64,000 bases of DNA, taken from the NCBI GenBank assembly GCA_022340265.1, contig JAJDOH010000003.1, forward strand, positions 1-64,000, read 5' to 3'. Position 1 is the stretch's first letter. Each line of letters starts with the position of its first letter. Below, one piece after another: positions 35,189-44,511 of this stretch. A program made the position numbers and the translations under genes. The notes below the pieces were generated by a model. The model was given only the letters and a program-made list of their open reading frames with translations. It ran no database searches and was not told where the DNA came from. Origin of the DNA: Deltaproteobacteria bacterium. Lineage in GTDB: Bacteria; Desulfobacterota; DSM-4660; Desulfatiglandales; Desulfatiglandaceae.

Positions 35189-36312
35189 GACACACCTCCG
35201 GAGGGATAGGACCCCAGCCATTTTGTGAATACAACCATGCGCTTCATCTTTGACATGGCATCCACAAGGGCGGGATCCTTTCGGTGTCCTTCAAGATCCA
35301 CAAAAAACAGGTATTCCCAGGATCGATTGGGCATGGGTCTCGATTCGATGCGACTCATGTTGATGTCGCTTTCAGCCAGCATGGACAGCACCTCTGACAG
35401 GGCACCGGGACGGTGGCCCAGGAAAAAGAGCAGTGTGGTCTTGTCCTTTCCGGTGGGCTCGGGTTCGCCGTTTCCAATCACCAGGAATCGTGTCACATTG
35501 TGGGGCTCGTCTTCGATATCTTCACTGAGGACCTGGAGCCCCAGGGTTTCTGCCAGAAACCTGCTTCCCAGCGCGGCACCATGGGGATCTTCGGCTGCCA
35601 TTCGCCCCGCCTGGGACGTGCTTTCCACCAGCTCAAAAGGCATCTCCGGCAGATGGGTTTTGAGCCAGGAGCGACACTGGGCCAAGGGCATGGGGTGGGA
35701 ATAAAGTTTCCCAACGGCTTTTAAATCAGGATTATTGGACATCAGACTGAGTCGAATCCGGAGATAGTATTCGTCGCTGATCTTTAAATCAAATTTGTTA
35801 AACAAATCCCATATCCCGGCTACCGATCCTTCCAGGGAATTTTCCACAGGAATAACACCCAGTTGACAATGTCCCTTTTCCACGGATCCAAAAATGTCCT
35901 CGAAGGTGCGAAACCCGCAAAATTGAGCGGCGTTTCCAAAAATGGAAAGTGCCGCCTGATGTGAAAAAGTCGCCTCGGGTCCCAAAAAGCCAATTTTTAG
36001 CGGTCCCTGAACCGCTCTTCCCGCAGAAATAATCCGGGTATAAATGTCCCTAATGGCATCCGGTGAAAGGCGGCCTTGATGTTTTGCGGCCATCCTGTCA
36101 AGAATTGCCTTTTCACGCACCGGATCAAAGACCGCCATTCCCATATTGCTTTTTACCTGCCCGATGGCAGCCGCCACATCCATTCTTTGACGCAAAAGCG
36201 ACAGAATCTTCCCGTCAATGGCGTCAATTTCTTTTCTGCTACGGTCCAGCGTTTCCCAACCGGCTTCATCATCCTTTCCGGATTTCATTTCTCTATTTTC
36301 CCCTGTTCTCAT
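35185..36312 (-). CDS. pheA: bifunctional chorismate mutase/prephenate dehydratase
   Basis: PheA converts chorismate through prephenate to phenylpyruvate. The protein of about 375 residues has an N-terminal AroQ-type chorismate mutase (IDAIDGKILSLLRQRMDVA), a prephenate dehydratase domain beginning IGFLGPEATFSHQAA with VIPVENSLEGSV and HNVTRFLVIG (TRF motif), and a C-terminal ACT domain with HRPGALSEVL and SRIESRPMPN, the expected Phe-binding site for feedback control. The likely ATG at 36312 overlaps the stop of a Phe-rich small ORF (ATGA). A GTG 12 bp upstream is an alternative. Confidence 0.96.
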   Translation of the reverse strand: MRTGENREMKSGKDDEAGWETLDRSRKEIDAIDGKILSLLRQRMDVAAAIGQVKSNMGMAVFDPVREKAILDRMAAKHQGRLSPDAIRDIYTRIISAGRAVQGPLKIGFLGPEATFSHQAALSIFGNAAQFCGFRTFEDIFGSVEKGHCQLGVIPVENSLEGSVAGIWDLFNKFDLKISDEYYLRIRLSLMSNNPDLKAVGKLYSHPMPLAQCRSWLKTHLPEMPFELVESTSQAGRMAAEDPHGAALGSRFLAETLGLQVLSEDIEDEPHNVTRFLVIGNGEPEPTGKDKTTLLFFLGHRPGALSEVLSMLAESDINMSRIESRPMPNRSWEYLFFVDLEGHRKDPALVDAMSKMKRMVVFTKWLGSYPSGGVS

Positions 36313-36425
36313 TTTAAGAAACACCCTTTAACAAACCATTGAAATATCTTATGCGGCCGCTTCCCAAAAAGCGGACCTCTAAAACCGAAAAAATAATCAA
36401 AACCGAATGTCATATCCATGGTCAT
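36309..36425 (-). CDS. aromatic-rich small ORF coupled to pheA
   Basis: This 38-codon frame begins MTMDMTFGFDYFFGFRGP and has nine Phe, one Tyr and one Trp, about 29% aromatic. The ATG is preceded by AAGGA eleven bases upstream, just after the aroC stop. Its own stop overlaps the pheA start codon (ATGA). A small CCGCTT...AAGCGG hairpin lies inside it. By analogy with PheL-type leader peptides it may tune pheA translation to Phe-tRNA charging (inference). No terminator with T-run follows, so classic attenuation is not indicated here. Confidence 0.55.
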   Translation of the reverse strand: MTMDMTFGFDYFFGFRGPLFGKRPHKIFQWFVKGCFLK

Positions 36426-36441
36426 GAAACGTAACGTCCTT

Positions 36442-37509
36442 TTAAACACCAAAAACCTGCCCAACGGCTTTAGCCCGCAGATAATGATCGGCCAGCACAA
36501 TGGACACCATGGCTTCAAGCACCGGCACAATGCGGGAAACAGCGGTTACGTCAAACCGGCCTGTCAATTCCAAAACTGCATCATGCCCTTCCCGGTCAAC
36601 GGTCTTCTGCGGTTTCATGATGGAAGGGATTGGTTTTACAGCGGCACGCAGCACCAGATCATCCCCATTGGAAATACCCCCCAGAATTCCCCCGGACCGG
36701 TTGGATGAAAATCCCGCTGAAGTGATGGGGTCGTTGTTCTCTGAACCTCTCATGCGGGCCGCTTCAAAACCGGCACCCACTTCCACCCCTTTGACCGCCC
36801 CCACGGACATGATGGCTTTGGCCAGTTCTGCATCCAACTTGTCAAATACCGGCTCGCCCAGGCCCGCGGGGCATCCCATCACGAGCACTTCAACCACCCC
36901 GCCCAGACTGTCCCCTTCTTTACCGGCCTGATCCAGAGCAGCCAGCATCCTTTCCGCGGCTTCGGCATCGGCGCAATAAAGTGGATTCTGATCAACAGCG
37001 GTTGGGTCCATGAACGCGGCGCGAATCCCTCCAACTTCAAGGGTATGCCCCAAAATGGAGATACCAAGCGGTGCCAGCACCTTTCGCGCCACAACGCCGC
37101 ATGCCACACGGGCGGCCGTCTCCCGAGCCGATGCCCGGCCGCCCCCCCGGTAATCCAGATGACCGAATTTCTTAAAATAGGTGTAATCCGCATGTCCCGG
37201 CCTGAACAGGTCCTTGAGGACACCGTACGGTTTGCTTTTCACATCCCGGTTTGCCACCAGCAAAGCCAATGGCGTTCCGGTGGTATGCCCTCCGAAAACA
37301 CCTGACAGAATCTCCACTCGGTCTTCTTCCGATCGCGGCGTCTCAAATGACGACTTCCCTGGCCTGCGACGTTCCATCGCCTTTACGAAATCGGCTGCTT
37401 CAAGCGGTATCCCCGAAGGACATCCGTCGATAACGGCGCCCAGTGCCTTTCCATGGGACTCGCCGAATGTGGTGATTCTAAATGATTGTCCAAAGGAATT
37501 TCCGGCCAT
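36442..37509 (-). CDS. aroC: chorismate synthase
   Basis: AroC forms chorismate from EPSP with reduced FMN. The 355-residue protein has FGESHGKALGAVIDGCPSG at the N-terminus, GHADYTYFKKFGHLDYRGGG (His and Arg of the active site), ASARETAARVACGV, and a C-terminal SIMKPQKTVD. The ATG at 37509 follows GGAGAAGGG; a GTG 15 bp upstream overlaps that site. It is the second gene after aroK. Confidence 0.97.
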   Translation of the reverse strand: MAGNSFGQSFRITTFGESHGKALGAVIDGCPSGIPLEAADFVKAMERRRPGKSSFETPRSEEDRVEILSGVFGGHTTGTPLALLVANRDVKSKPYGVLKDLFRPGHADYTYFKKFGHLDYRGGGRASARETAARVACGVVARKVLAPLGISILGHTLEVGGIRAAFMDPTAVDQNPLYCADAEAAERMLAALDQAGKEGDSLGGVVEVLVMGCPAGLGEPVFDKLDAELAKAIMSVGAVKGVEVGAGFEAARMRGSENNDPITSAGFSSNRSGGILGGISNGDDLVLRAAVKPIPSIMKPQKTVDREGHDAVLELTGRFDVTAVSRIVPVLEAMVSIVLADHYLRAKAVGQVFGV

Positions 37510-37524
37510 TGATCCCTTCTCCAC

Positions 37525-38106
37525 TTATGAGTTTAACACCGAGGCAAAAAACATCTCCCCCGACTGAACCCGCTCCTGCAAAAGCGCCGACGCCGCCGGC
37601 ATACTTCTGATGATCTCTTTTGATACCGCCCGGGGGGATTTTTGATCCGTGTTCACCACATGATCGCCGGCACGATCGTAAAGGGGCGTTCTTTTCGCCA
37701 GGACCGCCTCGATCTCCGCCAGCGGGCTTATCCCTGCCAGTCCGGGCCGCACCCGGCCAGATTCCTCATCCCGGGTCATGCGCTCATGAAGGATTGAAAG
37801 GGATGCCTGTAACCAGATCACCCACCCAGACTCCCTGAGATAGTGAACGTTTTCCCAGTCCAGAATAACACCGCCCCCGGTGGCAATGACCTGGTTGTCC
37901 TGACCGGAAACGGATCGAACGACCATCTTTTCCACCATTCGAAAGGGATCCCACCCGTTTTCGGCCACATACTGATCAATGGTGCAGGCAATCTTTTCCT
38001 CCAGGACCTGGTCCGTATCCACCAGTTTCAGACCCAGATCCTTTGCCAGGATTTTTCCCACCGCGCTTTTCCCGCTGCATCGATACCCGATTAAAACAAT
38101 ATTCAT
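37525..38106 (-). CDS. aroK: shikimate kinase
   Basis: The 193-residue kinase has the Walker A motif GYRCSGKS at residues 7-14, the shikimate-binding VDTDQVLEEKI and GGGVILDWENV, and the lid Arg region around RVRPGLAG. It is the first structural gene of the aromatic operon. Its ATG at 38106 lies 28 bp after the T-run of an intrinsic terminator, which is in turn preceded by a leader peptide. An in-frame open stretch upstream runs through the terminator and is not considered coding. Confidence 0.95.
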   Translation of the reverse strand: MNIVLIGYRCSGKSAVGKILAKDLGLKLVDTDQVLEEKIACTIDQYVAENGWDPFRMVEKMVVRSVSGQDNQVIATGGGVILDWENVHYLRESGWVIWLQASLSILHERMTRDEESGRVRPGLAGISPLAEIEAVLAKRTPLYDRAGDHVVNTDQKSPRAVSKEIIRSMPAASALLQERVQSGEMFFASVLNS

Positions 38107-38133
38107 AATAAAAGGCCTGAAGCTTTTTTTACC

Positions 38134-38174
38134 AAAAAAAAGCCGTGGATGCGTTTGAAGGCGTCCACGGCTTT
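38134..38174 (-). terminator. intrinsic terminator in the aro operon leader (attenuator)
   Basis: On the minus strand AAAGCCGTGGA (38164-38174) pairs perfectly with TCCACGGCTTT (38139-38149) around a 14-base loop, followed by eight T (38134-38141). It lies between the leader peptide and aroK, inside the transcript from the 38309-38336 promoter. It could also end transcription from the RND operon upstream. Confidence 0.85.
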
Positions 38175-38210
38175 GAAAATCCACAAAAAAGAGCATCTCA
38201 GAGCATGGAC
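38163..38210 (-). promoter_or_regulatory. candidate antiterminator pairing
   Basis: GTCCATG (38204-38210), which overlaps the last codons of the leader peptide, can pair with CGTGGAC (38163-38169), the 5' arm of the terminator, with seven pairs including one G-U. A ribosome held at the aromatic codons would leave GTCCATG free; a ribosome at the stop codon would cover it. This is the expected logic of an attenuator, inferred from sequence. Confidence 0.6.
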
Positions 38211-38263
38211 AGACCTCCGCCAAAATAAAAATAAAAGCCCTGCCATGATCGGTTCAAAAACAT
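38198..38263 (-). CDS. aromatic amino acid leader peptide of the aro operon
   Basis: A 21-codon frame starts at ATG 38263 and begins MFLNRSWQGFYFYFGGG. It contains Trp at position 7 and the run Phe-Tyr-Phe-Tyr-Phe at 10-14, and it stops at 38198-38200. AGGGA lies eleven bases before the ATG. It sits between a sigma70-like promoter and an intrinsic terminator directly upstream of aroK. This is the layout of pheL/trpL-type leader peptides, with Phe and Tyr codons as the likely sensor. Confidence 0.8.
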   Translation of the reverse strand: MFLNRSWQGFYFYFGGGLSML

Positions 38264-38308
38264 TGTTCTGCTGTTCCCTGTTGTATTTAATTCAATGAAT
38301 GGGATGCA

Positions 38309-38336
38309 ATTAAACCCAATCAAAATATTTTGTCAA
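38309..38336 (-). promoter_or_regulatory. promoter of the aromatic operon
   Basis: TTGACA (38331-38336) and TTTAAT (38309-38314) on the minus strand are 16 bases apart. It lies between the end of the RND gene and the leader peptide, so transcription would pass through the leader and terminator before aroK. Confidence 0.7.
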
Positions 38337-38354
38337 GGAAAAAATCAACTGATT

Positions 38355-41300
38355 TCAGCGTTGCAGATCCCCCTTTGGATTCCTTTCCGGATGAAACAGG
38401 GAATAGACCGCCGGAATCAGCACCAGCGTAATCAAGGTTGATCCGGCAAGCCCTCCCACAACGGCCCGTGCCAGGGGGGCCTGGGCATCGGCCCCCTCAC
38501 CAATCCCCAGCGCCAGGGGGAGCAGTCCCAGGATCGTCGTAAGCGTCGTCATGAGAATGGGCCTCAGCCTGCGGCGGCCCGCCTCGATCAGCGCATGGTG
38601 AGTGTTCGTGCCGGTGCGAACCAGTTGCCCGGCCTGGTCCACCAGGAGTACGGCGTTGTTGACCACGATCCCCCCCAGCATGATGCACCCGATATAAGAC
38701 TGAACATTCAAGGTGGTTTTGGTCATGAAGAGGGTCACCAACACCCCCACAGCCGCCAGGGGTACAGAAAACATCACCACCAGGGGATCCCTGAACGACT
38801 CGTATTGACAGGCCAGGACCATGTACACCAGCACCAGGGCCAGCACGATGGAAACAGCCAGTTCCCGAAAGGCCTTCTGCTGTTCTTCGAAATTGCCGGC
38901 CACCATGAGGTCGTACCCCATGGGACGGGGTATCCGGTTCAACCGGGTCTGCACCTCTTGTGCCACGGAACCCTGGTCGCGGCCTGCCACATTGGCCTGG
39001 ACCGTGAACATTCGCTGCTGATCCTTTCGATCGATCAAAAGAGGGCCACGTCCCGCTTCGGTGACCACCAGGTTCCGGAGGGACACCTGTTCGCCCGAAC
39101 CGGTGGCAAGGGTGAGGTTCAAAATTTCGTCCAGAGACCGTTTTTCCGCATCTTTTAATTGCACCCAAATGCGATAGGAATTCCCGCCCGTTCGGTACTC
39201 GCCTGCTTTGGAACCGGCCACCGCCGTTTCCAACAGCTGGGTCACGTCTCGCACGGTGAGATCCAGATCGGCGATTTTGCTTCGGTCCACCTGGATTTCC
39301 TGTTGCGGGACGCCCGCCTCGAGGCTGGTTTGAATATCCGTAATCCCCGGCACATCCTTAATCTCTTCCGTCACCCTTCGAACCAGGACGCCCAGAACCG
39401 CCAGATCGAATCCCCGAACCTCGATGGTCAGCCCCTCATCACCGCCCAGGATCCGTTCCAGCAGAAACTGCCCCTGGGGTGCACGAACACGGATCTCCAT
39501 GCCGGGGATTTGATCTTTTAAACGACGACGCAAATCGCCCGCGATTTCCACATTGGAACGATCCCTTCGTGCTGCCGGCACCAGGCTCAAAATGATTTGC
39601 CCTTCCGCCCCTGAGTTGGGCCGCCAGCCGGAAGCCCCGACGCTGACCACCGATGCCACCGCTTCCGGTACCGCCGGGTAGACGATGGCTTCCATCTTCC
39701 GTGTCTGGCGATCCACCAGTTCCAGCCGGGTGCCGATTTCCATCTTTCCGCTGACCCGAACTTCACCCTCATCGCTGGGGGGGATGAATTCACTCCCGAT
39801 GAACGGTAACAGCAGCAGGCTTGCGCCCAGCAGGGCACAGGCCACAAAGATCGTGACCAGTCGGTGGCGCAGAACCGTTTTCAGCAGCCTCAGATAAGCG
39901 TTATCCAGCCCCAAAAAAAGGGCGTTGGAGAAAGTCATCAATCCTTCGATCCAGGGCTTTCTTTTTTTCTGAAGCGTAAGGGTGGATTTGAGCAGCCTTG
40001 ACGCCAGCATGGGCACCAGGGTCAGGGAAACGGTCAGGGAACAGATGAGGGAGAAGATGATCACATAGGCCAGTTCCTTGAAGAGAATTCCCGTCACCCC
40101 CTGCACGAACACCAGGGGCAGGAAAATCACCAGGGTCGTGATGGTACTGGCCACGATGGCCTTTCCCACTTCTTGAGCCCCTTCTACCGCGGCAACGGCG
40201 GGCGTTTCGCTGTTCTCGTAGCTTCTGCGGAAAATATTTTCCAGCACCACAATGGAGCTGTCCACCATCATGCCCACCCCCAGGGCCAGTCCCCCCAGGG
40301 TCATGAGATTGAGGGTAAAACCTCCGAAGTACATGAGGGCAAAAGTAGCGACAATTGAGATGGGGATGGAGAGGGAAATGGCCACGGTGCTTCTTAAATT
40401 ACGCAGGAAAAAGAGGAGCACCAGGATGGCCAGGCCGCCGCCGTAGAGTACCGAACGGGCGACGTTCTTGATGGACCGTTCGATGAAGTTTCCCTGATTG
40501 ATGACCGGAACGATGTGAATCTGGGGGTAGGCCTCATTGGCCGCCTTGATTTCCGCCAGGACCCGTTTGGCCACCTCCACCGTGTTGGCATTGGCCTGTT
40601 TGCGAATGGCCACCCGGATCCCCTGTTGGCCGTTGACCCGGGTCATGCGCGTCAGCTTTTCGTAGGTGTCGTTCACGTCCGCAATCTGGTCGAGGGTTAC
40701 CGCTCCCCCGCCCCGCTTCACAATGACCGTATCCCGAATCTGATCCAGGCTGGTGAATTCCGCCGGTGCGCGAAGGGTCACCTCGTACCGCCCCTGTTCG
40801 ATCTTGCCCGTGGGAAGATCCAGGTTGGCGTCTTTGATGGCGGCAATCACACGATCCATGGAGAGCCCGAGGGCTTTAACCCGATCGGGATCCAGCTCGA
40901 TGCGAACCTCGCGGTTGAATGCCCCCCAGGTATCCACCTGGGCCACACCCGGAATGCGGGCGAATCGGTATCGGATCTGGACATCAATCAATTCGGTGAG
41001 TTCCACCGGATCCAGGTTGCTGGAAATACCCAATATCACCACCGGATAGCTGGCAATGTCGAACTTTCGAACGCGGGGTCTGACGATATCATCGGGGAGT
41101 TCGTTGATTTCATCTTCCAGCATCCCCTGTACGTCGATGGCCGCGGCATCGATTTTGGTTCCCCAGACGAAGCTCACGCGCACACTGCTGTTCCCTTCCG
41201 ACGATGTGGACATGATCTCTTCCACGCCCGGAACCGTGGCGACGATTTCTTCAATGATCTGGGTGACCAGCCGCTCCATCACTTCGGGACTGGCCCCCTC

Positions 41301-41453
41301 GTATTCGGTGCGGATGGTGAGGCTCGGCATTTCAATGTCGGGGAGCATGTCGATCTGCAACCGACTCAGGGAAACGGCGCCGATGATGACGACGATCAGG
41401 GTGACCATGGTCGTAAAGATGGGACGTCGAACGCTGATTTCCGGTAGGTTCAC
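38355..41453 (-). CDS. RND efflux transporter, HAE1/AcrB-type permease
   Basis: The 1032-residue inner-membrane protein begins [20 protein letters not shown] and has twelve expected helices, two large periplasmic loops and internal duplication. The proton-relay helix reads [20 protein letters not shown]; one acidic residue (Asp) is seen where AcrB has two. [18 protein letters not shown] marks the second half. It overlaps the adaptor gene by four bases and would pump drugs or other amphiphiles together with the adaptor and the divergent outer-membrane factor. Confidence 0.95.
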   Translation of the reverse strand: MNLPEISVRRPIFTTMVTLIVVIIGAVSLSRLQIDMLPDIEMPSLTIRTEYEGASPEVMERLVTQIIEEIVATVPGVEEIMSTSSEGNSSVRVSFVWGTKIDAAAIDVQGMLEDEINELPDDIVRPRVRKFDIASYPVVILGISSNLDPVELTELIDVQIRYRFARIPGVAQVDTWGAFNREVRIELDPDRVKALGLSMDRVIAAIKDANLDLPTGKIEQGRYEVTLRAPAEFTSLDQIRDTVIVKRGGGAVTLDQIADVNDTYEKLTRMTRVNGQQGIRVAIRKQANANTVEVAKRVLAEIKAANEAYPQIHIVPVINQGNFIERSIKNVARSVLYGGGLAILVLLFFLRNLRSTVAISLSIPISIVATFALMYFGGFTLNLMTLGGLALGVGMMVDSSIVVLENIFRRSYENSETPAVAAVEGAQEVGKAIVASTITTLVIFLPLVFVQGVTGILFKELAYVIIFSLICSLTVSLTLVPMLASRLLKSTLTLQKKRKPWIEGLMTFSNALFLGLDNAYLRLLKTVLRHRLVTIFVACALLGASLLLLPFIGSEFIPPSDEGEVRVSGKMEIGTRLELVDRQTRKMEAIVYPAVPEAVASVVSVGASGWRPNSGAEGQIILSLVPAARRDRSNVEIAGDLRRRLKDQIPGMEIRVRAPQGQFLLERILGGDEGLTIEVRGFDLAVLGVLVRRVTEEIKDVPGITDIQTSLEAGVPQQEIQVDRSKIADLDLTVRDVTQLLETAVAGSKAGEYRTGGNSYRIWVQLKDAEKRSLDEILNLTLATGSGEQVSLRNLVVTEAGRGPLLIDRKDQQRMFTVQANVAGRDQGSVAQEVQTRLNRIPRPMGYDLMVAGNFEEQQKAFRELAVSIVLALVLVYMVLACQYESFRDPLVVMFSVPLAAVGVLVTLFMTKTTLNVQSYIGCIMLGGIVVNNAVLLVDQAGQLVRTGTNTHHALIEAGRRRLRPILMTTLTTILGLLPLALGIGEGADAQAPLARAVVGGLAGSTLITLVLIPAVYSLFHPERNPKGDLQR

Positions 41454-42661
41454 GATATGGGCTCCTCCCCGGAATTGGGTTCAATTTCGCGCTTTTCCTC
41501 GGGAACCGTGACGGCCGAACCGTTCTTTAAGAGCTGTTGCCCCAGGGTGACCACCCGGCCGGACAACCCTTCCCCTTCCACTTGCACCCGGCCTCCTTCA
41601 CGAATGCCCAACTCTACCGGACGCCAGATCACCGATTTCCCGTCTTTGCTCACGACAAAAACGCCGGGCTTATTATCGCGGGTAGTCAAAGCCTGTTCCG
41701 GAACAATGGTGGTTTCAAACACCTTTTTCAGCACCACCGCGGCCCGCATGAACATGCCCGGCTTGAGCCGATGCCCGGGATTTTCGATAATCATTTCCAC
41801 CCGGGCCTGGCGCGTGGTTTTTTGAAATACGGGAGCGATCCGTTCGATCCGGCCGAAAAACGCCGAATCCCCATAGGCATCCGTGGTGAGGGAAACGGTC
41901 TGTCCGGCTCTCAGATGCGCGTAATCTTTTTCGGTGACATAGACCACGCCCAGAATGGGATCCAGTTCCACGATCAACAACAGCGGCTGGTTGGCCGCAA
42001 CGGTTTGCCCCTCATCATAATACCGTTCCGCCACCAGACGATTATCGTCGCCCCCGGTCCAACTGGCCGTGATCCGGGTGTATCCCAGCCTGATTTTTGT
42101 GGTTTCAAGCGATGACGCCGCTTTGGTCACCTGAGCCTGAGCAACCTGCAGTTGCGCTTTTTTGGCCAGTTGATCCGCTTTGAGCGCATCGAATTCGGAG
42201 TCCGATGCAATACCCCGCTTGAGCAGTTTCCGCGTCCGTTCAAGCTCCCGATCGGCGTTCTCGAGATCGCTTTTTGCCTTGGCCAGATTGGCTTCCGCCA
42301 CCACCAGATCGGCTTGGGCCTGGGTCACGGCCTGGACATATTCGGCATTGTCCAGTTGCCCCACAACCTGCCCCTGGGTGACGGTATCCGAAATATCCAC
42401 CAGAAGTTTCTCAATGCGACCGCTCACTTTCGGCGACACCACGAAATCGGCCAACGGTTCCAGTGTGCCGCTGAAGGTTCGCTTCAACACAATGGGACCG
42501 GTTTCGATCAACGCCGTTTCCACGGGGGAGGATCGTGCCGCATCAACTCCTTTGTTTCCCTTTCCGTGATCCTGAAGTTGTGGAAAAATAAGCCAGCCTG
42601 CTCCTGCCGCGGCCCCCAGCAGCAGCACCAGAACAAAAATTTTGAGCCCCGGCCTTTTCAT
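41450..42661 (-). CDS. RND efflux periplasmic adaptor (membrane fusion protein)
   Basis: This 403-residue protein has a single N-terminal membrane anchor ([19 protein letters not shown]), a biotinyl-lipoyl-like half motif ([20 protein letters not shown]), a coiled-coil hairpin (about 110-190, [19 protein letters not shown]), and beta-barrel and membrane-proximal domains ([20 protein letters not shown]). It is translationally coupled to the RND permease and divergent from the outer-membrane factor. Confidence 0.94.
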   Translation of the reverse strand: MKRPGLKIFVLVLLLGAAAGAGWLIFPQLQDHGKGNKGVDAARSSPVETALIETGPIVLKRTFSGTLEPLADFVVSPKVSGRIEKLLVDISDTVTQGQVVGQLDNAEYVQAVTQAQADLVVAEANLAKAKSDLENADRELERTRKLLKRGIASDSEFDALKADQLAKKAQLQVAQAQVTKAASSLETTKIRLGYTRITASWTGGDDNRLVAERYYDEGQTVAANQPLLLIVELDPILGVVYVTEKDYAHLRAGQTVSLTTDAYGDSAFFGRIERIAPVFQKTTRQARVEMIIENPGHRLKPGMFMRAAVVLKKVFETTIVPEQALTTRDNKPGVFVVSKDGKSVIWRPVELGIREGGRVQVEGEGLSGRVVTLGQQLLKNGSAVTVPEEKREIEPNSGEEPIS

Positions 42662-42822
42662 GCTAGACTATCCTTTCAAGGTTTAGGAGAATACGCACCG
42701 TGCGGAAGCACACCATTTCCGAACATGACATTCATTTTTCTGTTTGGCGAAAAATTGTATCCTTTTGGAAATCATGTTGTCACTCAAAAAGTCCCCATAA
42801 GAAAGGAGTTCTCAAAGAAAAT

Positions 42823-44475
42823 TTGACGAAATCAATTTTTTCATACCCTCTTTTGAAGCTTCTTGTCATGGCCGGTTGCTGCCTCGGGTTGGCATCCTGC
42901 GGCTTTGTGGAGAAACAGATCGATCAAACCGCTGGCGGCCCCAATCCGCCGGCGGATAGCATCGTAACCATGGCATGGGACGAAAAAGAAATGGAGCCGG
43001 TCGAACCGCTTCAAAGCACCGCCCAGCCACCAGGACCTTTGAGAATCACCATCACCCAGGCCGTTCTCCTTTCGCTGGAAAACAACCGGTCCCTGGTTGT
43101 TGAGAAGCTGAACCCTGCCATTACCAAAACCTTTGAGGACACGGAACGGGCCGTGTTTGATCCGAACTTGGCGGCGGAAATCTCCGGCGGCCGCACCGAC
43201 GGTGAACGCCAGGCGAGAGCGGGGTCTGCAACCGAAAATTTTGTCAGGGATGAAGGGGTGGGCATCATTTCCCTGGCACAATATTTCCCCACTGGCACCA
43301 CCGTCACACTGGAGGGGACCACGGAAATGAATGATTCCTCCCTCTACCAGGATGCCTTTTACTGGAGCCGGCTGGGCCTCACCGTCAACCAGGCCATCCT
43401 GAGAGGATACGGCAGCGATGTGAATCTGGTGCGATTGCGACAGGCCCGTCTGGAGACCCGCATGTCGGAATATGAGTTGCGCGGTTTTACCCTGGCCCTG
43501 GTGGCGCAGGTGGAAGAGACCTTTTGGGATTACGCCCTGGCAAAGCGGCAGGTGGAAATTTTCGATGAATCCCTGAAGGTGGCCCGTCAGCAGGTGGACG
43601 AAACCCTGGCCCTTATCGAAGTGGGACGGCTGGCCAAATCGGAACTCCCCGCCGTTCAGGCGGAACTGGCGGCCCAGGAACAGGGACTCATCAACGCAAG
43701 GAGCTATCGGGAAACCATGCGGTTGCAGCTTCTGCGCCTGCTCAATCCGACCGGGATAAATATGTGGCACCGAAATGTGGACCTGGTCTACCAGCCGACC
43801 CTTCCGGAAATCAAACTGGATGACGTAAGGTCCTATGTGGACATGAGCATGCGCATGCGACCCCTTTTAAACGAGGCCCGGTTGAAACTGATGCAAAACG
43901 ATCTGGAGGTGGTCAAAACAAAAAACGGCCTGCTGCCCCTGCTCGATCTTTTCGTATCCCTGGGTAAGAGCGGCTATGCCAATAGCTTTGGTCAATCCGT
44001 CCGCAATTTGACCGGCGACTATTATGATGCCTATGTGGGCGTTCGGTTTGAATATCCCCTCTATAATCGAGCGCCGAAATCCAGCTACCAAAGGGCCATG
44101 TTGACCCGGGACCAGGCAAAAAAGGCCCTGGAAAATCTTTCGCAACTTGTGGAGGTGGATGTTCGAACGGCCTATGTTGAAGTAAACCGCGCCGGGCAGC
44201 AGATCAAGGCTTCCTCTACCAGACGTCGGTTCAGCGAGGAAACACTGCGGGTGGAAACTGAAAAACTGCGCGTTGGAAAATCCACCAGCCTTCTGCTGGC
44301 GCAGGCGCAACGGGATCTTCTGGTCAGCAGAATTGCTGAAGTGGAAGCTCTGGCAAATTACATCAAGGCGCTGATTTATCTGTATCAGCAGGACGGCTCC
44401 CTGTTGGAACGCCGCGGAATTGTGGCGCCTGGCCGAGAACCGGTGAAACTTTCAAAGGAAAATCGAGCAGGTTAG
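42823..44475 (+). CDS. TolC-like outer membrane efflux lipoprotein
   Basis: The protein of about 550 residues carries a lipoprotein signal ending CCLGLASC and two TolC-type repeats with long coiled coils (LETRMSEYELRGFTLALVAQ and KSSYQRAMLTRDQAKKALEN). It starts probably at the TTG at 42823, fourteen bases after GGAG. A longer open frame begins at 42700 but lacks a ribosome binding site and would place the lipobox too far in. It is divergent from the adaptor gene and completes the tripartite pump. Confidence 0.88.
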   Translation: MTKSIFSYPLLKLLVMAGCCLGLASCGFVEKQIDQTAGGPNPPADSIVTMAWDEKEMEPVEPLQSTAQPPGPLRITITQAVLLSLENNRSLVVEKLNPAITKTFEDTERAVFDPNLAAEISGGRTDGERQARAGSATENFVRDEGVGIISLAQYFPTGTTVTLEGTTEMNDSSLYQDAFYWSRLGLTVNQAILRGYGSDVNLVRLRQARLETRMSEYELRGFTLALVAQVEETFWDYALAKRQVEIFDESLKVARQQVDETLALIEVGRLAKSELPAVQAELAAQEQGLINARSYRETMRLQLLRLLNPTGINMWHRNVDLVYQPTLPEIKLDDVRSYVDMSMRMRPLLNEARLKLMQNDLEVVKTKNGLLPLLDLFVSLGKSGYANSFGQSVRNLTGDYYDAYVGVRFEYPLYNRAPKSSYQRAMLTRDQAKKALENLSQLVEVDVRTAYVEVNRAGQQIKASSTRRRFSEETLRVETEKLRVGKSTSLLLAQAQRDLLVSRIAEVEALANYIKALIYLYQQDGSLLERRGIVAPGREPVKLSKENRAG

Positions 44476-44490
44476 GCGGCAACCCTAACC
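44470..44490. terminator. hairpin between convergent genes
   Basis: GGTTAGG and CCTAACC form a perfect 7-bp stem with a 7-base loop that spans the stop codon of the outer-membrane factor and precedes the end of the convergent etfA gene. There is no T-run, so termination activity is uncertain. Confidence 0.35.
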
Positions 44491-44511
44491 GTTACGGCGA
44501 GGGAATCACAC

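Noticed and set aside
40515-41447. Open frame of 310 codons on the plus strand inside the RND gene
   Set aside because: It is antisense to a well-conserved RND permease, has no recognisable domain or ribosome binding site, and reflects codon bias of the real gene.
42841-43770. Open frame of 309 codons opposite the TolC-like gene
   Set aside because: It is a shadow of the conserved outer-membrane factor frame with no domain features.
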